Assembly: GCA_025526995.1 (NCBI GenBank)
Contig: JAHLKG010000029.1
Span: 186,001 to 250,000, forward strand
Source of the DNA: Powellomyces hirtus
Taxonomy: Eukaryota; Chytridiomycota; Chytridiomycetes; Spizellomycetales; Powellomycetaceae
Direction of reading: 5' to 3'
Length of the DNA stretch: 64,000 bases
Below the pieces are notes generated by a model. The model ran no database searches, had not been told where the DNA came from, and saw only the letters and a list, made by a program, of their open reading frames with translations. A program made the position numbers and the translations under genes. Shown piece by piece: positions 56,417-64,000 of the stretch; the stretch's first letter is position 1, and each line of letters starts with the position of its first letter.

Positions 56417-59400
56417 ATGTCTGCCCACGTCAAAGACCCACAGTCAGCAGACTCATCAAGCGAAAGCAAACGCCAACTGCCGACTCTATCCGCCACTGCT
56501 CAACGCTTCTGGCGGGAACGGACGCTGGGATGGCGTGAATCCGTCACGGCGCGTGTCCCTCTCTCCGCCTCCTTCTTTGATCAGTTAGACGCCATATCCA
56601 GCGTCCTCCCTCCAGGCTGGCCCGAAAAACTCCCCTTCCTGCTCCTCGCACTGCTCTTCTCGCCCCGTGCCTTCTTCACCGTCGCCCTCATCGCCGGGTC
56701 TGTCATGCTGGGCTATGTCTGGGCAGAGTCCGCTCACGGCAAATCAATCCATGGATTCACCGACATGCTGACGTCCATAGTTCCGCATCATGCGCCCATT
56801 GACACGGCCACGCCAACCTCACCAACGGGGTTTCTGCGAGACATTGAACCCCTTGTTGATCACATTATGCGGGACTTTATCGACAACTGGTTTCAGAACA
56901 TCAACCACTCTCGCAGTCCGGCATTTCCGCAGGCTGTTCGAGAGGCCCTGGAACATGGCTTCTTGAAGTTGAAGGATTCTCTGAGCACCACGCGTTTGAC
57001 CCCACAGATTATTTTGCCAGTGTTCCAACGCGTCATAGCCCATCTGGTAAAGCTCACAGCGAAAACTTGATTCCTCGCGTCTGCCAAACGATCTAACTCA
57101 AGTTCATTTGATAGCGTGAATACCGCGCTCTCGAGGCAAGCACTTTGGGACTTGCAGAATACCGGAACCGCAATCCAAAATCCCCGTTCAACGCCCACCG
57201 AAACAGGGACGACGTCATTTCACATCTACGCGTGATATCCATGCTCCTCGCAGTAGAACTCCTTCCGCGAGCTGACAAATCAAGTCCTGTCGTGTTCGAA
57301 TTCGCTAATGAGATCCTTGCAACGTCGGTCCTACTACCCATTGTCGAAATGTGCAGTGATCCCGATTGGATCAACCAGCAGTTGGTGTCCTATCTAAAGC
57401 GCAAGCAGAAGAAGGCCGCGGCAAAGGCTGCCAAGGCGAGAGAAGGGCCCGATCCAGCTTTTCTTCCGGGAGCCGCTGTGCAGGACGAGATCTATGTAAA
57501 AGTCCTAGAAGCCCGCAAACTACCTTTTGCGGGCGTCAATGACCTTTACTGTTCAGTCCTGTGTGGAACCCAGGTGCAGAAGGGCAAGAAGACCAAAGCA
57601 GAGTCCAACCCGATGTGGATGGAAGAATTTCGGTTCCCTTGGAAGGGCACCAATAACAGCGGCATAGATGGAGTCGTCGTCGATGTGTTTGAGACAAAGC
57701 TCATCAAGGACGACATCCTTGGAAGCGTCTACATTCCGATGGACCAGTTGCCCCCGAACCAACTGGTTCGCGGATGGCGACCCGTCGACACGTCCGATTC
57801 GCGCTTTTCTAGCAAAGCCAATGCAGAAATTCTGGTTGAAGCGATTCGGATCAGACCGACAGCATATGCGGAAGAGCGGATTGCCACACCCCAGGGCAGC
57901 ATCAACGCCACCGACATCATGGTCCGCAACCACGCGTTTGTCGAGTTTATGGAGTACATGGACACTATCCAGTCGTCCCGCTACGTCCAACTGTACATCA
58001 TGATGGATTCCTTCAACCGCTTTGCGCAGCTCGAAATGGCCGGCCAGACGTCCATCGGATCACAGTCGTTCAAGAACGGGTTGAAGGCGGACGCACTGTC
58101 CATCATTGACACGTTCTTGGTACCCGCCGCGGACCAGTACGTCGACTTGGGCAATACAGACGTGATGAAAACAGTCCAGCACAATGCTCTGGAAAACCCG
58201 AACCCGGACATGTTCAAACCGGTGCAAGCCGCTGTGATACGACTCATTGACGAACGCTTCTTGCACGGCTTTGAGAAGAGCACCCTTTACTTGGACTTTT
58301 GTGCTCGCGAGGGAGGAGCGGGAAGCGAACCTCTGTCCGACTCTGAAAGTGTCAAAGCGGACACACAGGTTGCAGATGGAGCGATGTCAGACAGCACGGA
58401 CACCGTTGACGCGTCCTTGCCGCCCGTGACCGATCTTTCGCCGCTGAAGCAAGTACCATCCGTGGGTGGAGACTCGCCAGTAGAATCGGGTGCGCACTAC
58501 GGACCCTCAATCTCGATTCGGGAAGCCACGGATTGCTCTGTGCTACCGCCTGATGTCCATTCTAATGCGGTGATACTCTCTGAATCGGAGGATCACAACC
58601 AACAAACGCAGTCCCTTCCCACGACGGATTCGGTCGAATCACCGCTTGAGCACTCGGAGGAAGCACGCATTGCAGTAGAAGCTCTTGGCCGATGCGCTCA
58701 ATCAGCAGCGGACGTGCTCGGCAAACTTAAACTGGACGGCACTGACAGCAACGACGCTGTCCAAGATGCCATCAACAGCCTGCGCGAGCAAGTCGTCCTC
58801 ATCGACGCCGTCATGCGACAAGCACCTGACTCCGAATCGGTCGCCGACCTCGCCAACGTCAAACTCCAGCTCCAAACCAAAGTCGAGGAACTCACTGAAA
58901 TGACCGCGGACGACCACCCCCTGCATCACGACGACGACAACAACAATTTCATCGATCTCCGCAACATCCGAATCAATGTCCTGGACATGTCGGACGGAGA
59001 TAAAAACGAAGACACCAGCACCAACATCTTTGCCTTTGCGGGCGTGGGCACCAACCCCAACCCGCGCGACATGCGCTACATCATCCAGATCGAACGCACC
59101 GATGGCTCGGGCGGATGGATGATCACAAAGTCCTACGCGGATCTCATTGCCCTGAACGAACACCTCGAAACGGCCTTTTCTAAAGTCAAAAAGTCGGGGT
59201 TCCCCACCCGCACCCGCGTCAGCGTCAACTTTTCCGCCAAAGCCCGCGAACACAACTCGGCCTCGTCGCTCTCGGCCGACCTCGAGCGCTGGCTCAACAT
59301 CATCATCACCGACGCAGAGCTGTGTCAAAGCAAACCCATCCAAGACTTCATGCGGCCCGAAAACTTCCAGGCGCAACAGGACATGCTCAGCAAATCCCAG

Positions 59401-60585
59401 ATGCAGACCAAAGTCCTCGGATCGCTGAAATCGGCCGGGACCTTGCTCAGGAAGGTGGCGGTTGCGACACCCCTGAGGGCGGCCAATTTTGTCGCGGGAG
59501 AAGTCAACGCGGCCGTGGCCGGTGTCACGCAGGGCGTCAAGCGAGCCACGACGATCAACAATCCATCTACTATCACTAACCCCGCCGGTCAGAAACAACA
59601 ACTGCTCCCACGCTCGCAAACACAGCCCACAGCAATTACAGCACCCGCAGCGCCACCAGCACTGCCCCCACGAACCTCCCACGACGATGTACGCTTCCTC
59701 CCCCGCGCGTCATCTCTGGAAGAAATCACCCCACGCCGTAAACCCGTCGACGCGGATGATGCGGCCTCCCCCGGCAGCTCCAGCGACCGTGGCAACACCC
59801 CCGCACCCCCCAGCCTGCACAAATCCGACAACAACCACCTTGAATCGCGCCCCCCACAACCCCCCACACCAGCTCCCCGCGCACCTCTCCCCTCCCTCGC
59901 CACCCGCCTCGAACGCACCACCCAGCACCACCTCTCCACCACCGCCGCAGCGGCCACCACTTTAGCAGCAGCAGCCCCCTCCCCCCTCTCGGACGCCGAC
60001 CTCGAGATTGTCCTCGAATGCCTGTTTGGCACCATTGAAGAAATCTTTGCGCTCTCGGACCCGGCCCAGTGGTTCCGCCAAAAGGGCCTGCATATGGTCA
60101 AGACGATCCTGCGCCGCACCTACGGCGCACAAATGTCGTTCATTATCCAAACCCGCATGCATGAAGCCACCAGCGAGAAGAAGATTGCGACGTATTTCAA
60201 TGCTTTGGATGCGTCGCTGTGGCCAAAGGGAACGTGGTATGCGAGTGTCGACAATCCCAATACCACATCTCCTACAACAACAACAGCGGAAAGAAATGAC
60301 CCACAGCCCCCTCTACAACCCCGTCCACAACAACAAGAACAACAACAACAACAACCACAGCGAACGGACCAGACCATGGCGGACACGAAAATGGAAGCCA
60401 AACAGCTGTTCCTCGCCTCGGGCAACCACCTCCCGGGCCTCGAGACGGTGGCGCGCGTCGTCGGGAAATTCAACACGCACGCTGGCATCACCCGCTTGTT
60501 CAATATGCTCCAGAACAGAGACCTGAATCGACATTTGATTTGTGAGGTTGTCGAGAGAATCGTTAGAGGGTTGTTGGAAACGTGA
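56417..60585 (+). CDS. PXA-C2-RGS-PX-Nexin_C sorting nexin (SNX13/14/25-Mdm1 type), 1366 aa
   Basis: ER-anchored lipid/contact-site protein family. Exons 56417-57046 and 57115-60585 (67-nt intron, CTAACTCA branch site). Order: hydrophobic anchor (about 72-102, PFLLLALLFSPRAFFTVALI); PXA domain (about 145-325, including RDDVISHLRVISMLLAVELL); C2 domain (about 334-452, DEIYVKVLEARKLPFAGVND then SNPMWMEEFRFPW); RGS-like domain (about 485-606, FVEFMEYMDTIQSSRYVQLY ... HGFEKSTLYLDFC); acidic linker and coiled region; PX domain (about 867-975, MRYIIQIERTDG ... SYADLIALNEHLE); Pro/Ser linker; Nexin_C (about 1169 to the end) interrupted by a Gln-rich insert. SNX13/14/25 have PXA-RGS-PX-Nexin_C; the C2 domain is extra. 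The C2 keeps NDLYC but lacks the first calcium-binding Asp. Confidence 0.93.
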
Positions 60586-61472
60586 AAAATTTGTATAAAT
60601 GTCGGGTAGATGGAGGCCAAGATCAATGATACAATGGAGGTGGTGTGTTGTGTTGTGTTGTGGATATATCATTGAGTGTTATTTAGCGACGTGCGCTTTT
60701 GCTATCACGTCAATGTTGAGATCCATATGGTAGGCCCCCGTCCCGATCCGCGTGATCCGACGTTTGCTTACGCCATGATACGACGATCACTCCCGATGCA
60801 CTGGAAACAGCTCGCTCAAGTCTCGACCCGTCAGACCCGTTCCCGCGGGGAGATGCCAAATAGAATAGAATAGCGCTTATCAGTTGGTAACACCGAGACG
60901 CAAGCCTGGGCCCCAAAGACGGGCGATCACGGGCCCTCCGAAACGCCCTCCGAACAAACGGCTCGCATCAACAGATCTATCTCTGTGTGATCGTTTTCAT
61001 GGAAAGGCGCTGATCAAGGTCATGTCAGCAGGGGGGGCTGGGACGCGTAAACAAACGCGTCTGCGGAGCCATAAATAAAAAATAGAACGGTTGCAGATCA
61101 TGTTCGCGGCGAGAGTTGCGCCGCGTTTTGCTGTATTTTGGGTGAGTTGGGACTAGCCCTCTCGTATCGGTTCTGGCCCCTGGCTTGTGGACACCTACTG
61201 TAATTCACCAACTCCCGAACTCAGAGAGCCGAATTTGAAACAGGATGCCAAAGTGGGGGAATGGACCTACCTACCTACCGTAACAAAGGATGTGAGGGAG
61301 GCGGGGGAAATAGGATATATATAAAGAACACTTGGGCGTCCGACAGACTCTTCTAGTCAAACGTAACAAGTTTACACCGGAGCGGTCGCGTTTGGTCACC
61401 GTTTAGTGAATCATACAATACACGACAAGACAAGCAAGAGTAAGGTTACGTTGCAACTAAACTACACCCCCA
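60586..61472. other. intergenic with a TATA-like element
   Basis: No gene seen. GGATATATATAAAGAACA (about 61312-61329) lies about 150 bp before the next ATG and looks like a TATA box. Confidence 0.5.
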
Positions 61473-63107
61473 ATGCGAGTCCTTTCCCTCCCGCTGCCCC
61501 TCGGCAGCACCGCAAGCACCAACATAAAGCTATACACACCAAGCCCGGCCCCCACGCCGTCCGCTCTCCTCGCTCTCCCCGCGGAGCTCGTGCACGCGAT
61601 CCTGCTCCACCTCCCCACCCTCGGGGCCGTCTCGCATACCTGTCGGCACCTCCGGCGCACCTGCACATCGCGCACCGTGCAGCGCGCGTGGGCGCGGCGG
61701 TTCATGCGGATGTATAACGATGATTGGGAGTGTGTTGTCGGCGATACGGGGGTGTGGGATGAGACTGAGGACGAATCGAGGGGCGCCGGGCGCGCGGGGA
61801 AAGGCGCGAGGGGATCGAGTCTGAGAGCAGTCCCCGGGCTGTTGCAGGCGTGTGTCGAGGTGTGTGAGGTCACGGGGGACAAAGTGAGGGCGCGGGTCCT
61901 GGTTGCGGCGTGTGGGTGGGATGCGGTGGGTGTTGTGGAAGCTGCGATTGCACATGATTGGTTCTCGACTGGTAAAGAGATCGAAACAGAACCCGAGCAC
62001 GACGACGATCCGACCTCTGGCCATCATCCCCCGCCCGCTTCACCGTTCCCGCTGTCGGCGGTCCTCACGCAAGGCCTCGAACGCGCGCTGCGGTCGCCCT
62101 CCCCGCACGTTGTCGCCTACCTCGCTTCCCACGGGTACGCGTTAACGGCCTGCAGCACGCACGTGGCTCACTGGGTGCGTGAACTCACGGGCGCGATCGC
62201 GGATTGGAGAGCGCGCGGGTGTGACCCGCGCGAGGGGCGTCGGCGAGCCTTGTTGGTGCGTGTGTTTTTGACGGCGGTGAGAAGAGAGGACGTGCGCGCT
62301 GTGGCCGCGAGAGTCTTGGCCGCGTGTGTCGGCGATGAGGCTGCGATGCGCGTGTGTTTGGATTGGAATGAGGGTGAGGGTGAGGGTGCCAACGTGTACG
62401 CGAGCGCGACAACGTACTTGCGCACCCTCCTTACACGCACCACCCCGCACCTCCCGCACACCGATATCCGCTCCGCCCTTGCCCTCTGCGAAATCCTCAC
62501 AACAACAACAGCAACAACGCTACACCTTCCCCCCATTCTCCTCACGCACACCTTCCCCGTCCCGACGATCCTGCACCTCCTGCACCACGCGCTAGCTCCC
62601 CCGGCACACACCAACACCACCCCGCTCATCCACGCGCTCCTCGCGCTCCTCCCGCCGCGCGACACCCTGCTCGTCCACATCAAGGACGTATTGGAACTCG
62701 TCCTCCTAACTGCGCGGACCGATATTCTAGAGTGGGTGACGCGGTCCCGCGGGGTCGAGTTGGGGGGTGTGAATGTGGCGGGGCTGTTGTTGACGGCTGT
62801 TCTCCACACACGGCCACAACCAACCACATCAACAACCACAACACCACCAACACCACATATCGCAACCGTCCGGACCGGCCTCGCATTACTAGCAGCAGCA
62901 GGCGCAGCGGTCGAGCGGGACGGCCACACCGCACTCATCTACGCAGCGCGGTTCGGCGACGCGTGGGCCGTGACGTGGTTATTGGGGCAGGGGGTCAATG
63001 TACAAGCCAACCGACGCACGGGCGCGATGGCGTTGATGCATGCGATTGAAGCGCAAGCCCAGGACGTGGTGCGGGTGTTGAGGGAGGCGGGTGCCGTGGA
63101 GGGTTGA
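61473..63107 (+). CDS. F-box-like / ankyrin-repeat protein, 544 aa
   Basis: Single exon. An N-terminal F-box-like motif (LLALPAELVHAILLHLPTLG then AVSHTCRHLRRTC, about residues 30-68) would bind SKP1 in an SCF ubiquitin ligase. Most of the rest is degenerate ankyrin-type helices (VRARVLVAACGWDAVGVVEA, LERALRSPSPHVVAYLASHG, ALLVRVFLTAVRREDVRAVA). Two clearer repeats close the protein: DGHTALIYAARFGDAWAVTW and TGAMALMHAIEAQAQDVVRV. F-box plus ankyrin suggests a substrate adaptor; the target is unknown. GC content and GC3 are high. Confidence 0.8.
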   Translation: MRVLSLPLPLGSTASTNIKLYTPSPAPTPSALLALPAELVHAILLHLPTLGAVSHTCRHLRRTCTSRTVQRAWARRFMRMYNDDWECVVGDTGVWDETEDESRGAGRAGKGARGSSLRAVPGLLQACVEVCEVTGDKVRARVLVAACGWDAVGVVEAAIAHDWFSTGKEIETEPEHDDDPTSGHHPPPASPFPLSAVLTQGLERALRSPSPHVVAYLASHGYALTACSTHVAHWVRELTGAIADWRARGCDPREGRRRALLVRVFLTAVRREDVRAVAARVLAACVGDEAAMRVCLDWNEGEGEGANVYASATTYLRTLLTRTTPHLPHTDIRSALALCEILTTTTATTLHLPPILLTHTFPVPTILHLLHHALAPPAHTNTTPLIHALLALLPPRDTLLVHIKDVLELVLLTARTDILEWVTRSRGVELGGVNVAGLLLTAVLHTRPQPTTSTTTTPPTPHIATVRTGLALLAAAGAAVERDGHTALIYAARFGDAWAVTWLLGQGVNVQANRRTGAMALMHAIEAQAQDVVRVLREAGAVEG

Positions 63108-63500
63108 TTGAAACTGCGTATGTTTTGGCCTAGTGTGGCGTATACCCCAGTGTTTTAGTTTAGTTTTCAGTTGGTAGTTTGCAGAAATTTAGTAGGGAGT
63201 GGTTAGTGGCTAGTGATTCATGTGCCTGTTTTTCAGTCCTCTTTTCTCAATTCGGAACATCTGTCTGCGCTTCTTACATGGCTTCTAAAGACTGGCAATG
63301 ATCATCTTGCCTTATCCCCACTTCCCCAAGGGTTTCCAATAGCCTCTAGAGATCAAAAAAGCATATTCGATATATTTGTACAAATTGGTCTTGGTTGATT
63401 ATGTACACAATTGATGCCCGTGATTCCCATGACGCGGCGGGGGGGGGGGGGGGGGAGGGCCGAGACAGCCCACTCGGTCCCCATCACTGGTCGGCTTTTT
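63108..63500. other. convergent intergenic space
   Basis: No gene seen. A G run of about 18 at 63438-63455 lies just past the WDR83 stop. Confidence 0.45.
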
Positions 63501-63951
63501 TTAATTCCCGGTCCACACTTTAACCGACCCATCCGTGCTAGCCGAGACCATCGCGGTGTTGATAGGATGGTAGGCGACACACGTAACGACCTTGTCGTGT
63601 CCGCGGAGGGTGCGGACCAGGGTGCCTTCGACGAGATCCCACATGAGGATGCGGCCGTCTTCGGAGCCGGTGATGACGTGGGCGTCGGTATTGCTGAGCG
63701 TGCTGGTGATGCGGTATTCGCGGTTCGTGTGGCCTTGATAGCTAGGATGCGAGAGAGAAAAGGAATGGTTGCGAGTTCTTAGTCGGTGTTGTGAGAGGAG
63801 CAGAGCATGGGTCAAGGGTGAGTGTGGTTGATGGTTTTTTACCTGCTCAAGAGCTCCCCGTTCTCCTTGTCGAACAGCCGGACGGTGCTGTCGAGTGAGC
63901 TGACGAGGATGCAGTTCTTGTCACCGGAGAATGTTGCGGATGTGACGGGAT
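63501..63951 (-). CDS. WDR83: WDR83/MORG1 WD40 scaffold, 3' end only
   Basis: C-terminal two exons (63951-63843 and 63741-63501; the gene continues beyond the window). WDR83 scaffolds ERK signalling in animals and is found in spliceosome C complexes. The exons read [75 protein letters not shown], then a final WD repeat ending SVKVW and TAA. The combination of [14 protein letters not shown], GHxNREY and DGxxxxWDLVEG is specific to this orthologue. The splice phase (2) is consistent, and the upstream acceptor is at 63952-63953. Confidence 0.93.
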
Positions 63952-64000
63952 CTACGATACACACATGTCTGTCAAACCCACGGTGCCTTGACACAAGCGC

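Noticed and set aside
58702..59682. 326-aa minus-strand ORF
   Set aside because: Shadow of the sorting-nexin linker and PX domain; no independent motifs.

Overview
This is nuclear DNA of a eukaryote, most likely an early-diverging, flagellated (chytrid-type) fungus. Its genes carry short GT-AG introns, mostly 50-110 nt, several with a CTAAC/CTAAT-like branch site. Some proteins look fungal: an Ale1-type MBOAT acyltransferase, a Crz1-like C2H2 factor, SRP40 and an MMT-type metal transporter. They sit beside genes that yeasts and most Dikarya lack but animals and flagellates keep: VMP1, a BRCC36-type JAMM deubiquitinase, WDR83/MORG1, an EFCAB10-like protein and a dynein roadblock light chain. 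The genus cannot be named from sequence alone. I saw no rRNA, tRNA, CRISPR array, bacterial-type operon or intact transposon.

Layout. 1-1.55 kb: 3' part of the MBOAT gene (minus). 1.7-4.9 kb: poorly resolved stretch with a possible small plus-strand gene, a possible zinc-finger gene, a frameshifted ORF, 105-bp direct repeats and GC-rich palindromes. 4.9-6.3 kb: orphan multi-pass membrane protein. 6.8-8.4 kb: SRP40. 9.8-11 kb: C2H2 factor. 11.2-14.4 kb: gene-poor, with repeats and interstitial TTAGGG motifs. 14.5-16.7 kb: CTU1 fused to a YVH1-type zinc domain. 17.3-17.8 kb: EFCAB10-like. 19-21.3 kb: VMP1. 22.8-23.4 kb: NTF2-like. 23.6-27.6 kb: RPN13 and BRCC36, head to head. 28.6-32 kb: 1146-residue orphan. 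34-35.8 kb: helical repeat protein and roadblock. 36.2-39 kb: SDR and a coiled-coil protein, divergent. 39.5-41.5 kb: COX11 and a PRELI/UPS protein, divergent. 42-46.8 kb: MMT-type CDF transporter and a disordered protein, divergent. 47.8-51.8 kb: ABCF ATPase and an ankyrin protein, divergent. 52.1-55.1 kb: AAAP amino-acid permease. 56.4-60.6 kb: PXA-C2-RGS-PX sorting nexin. 61.5-63.1 kb: F-box/ankyrin protein. 63.5 kb to the end: WDR83.

Gene models were assembled by hand from conserved protein sequence. Each exon chain was checked for canonical GT/AG sites and for phase; where every junction closes in frame the model is given high confidence. Two functional groupings stand out. Mitochondrial proteins (COX11, PRELI/UPS, MMT-type carrier) lie within about 5 kb. 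Ubiquitin-linked proteins (RPN13, BRCC36) share a 1-kb divergent promoter. The most unusual finding is the in-frame union of the tRNA thiolase CTU1 with the ribosome-maturation zinc domain of YVH1. Next are a C2 domain inside an RGS-PX sorting nexin and a SAP-like motif at the start of VMP1.
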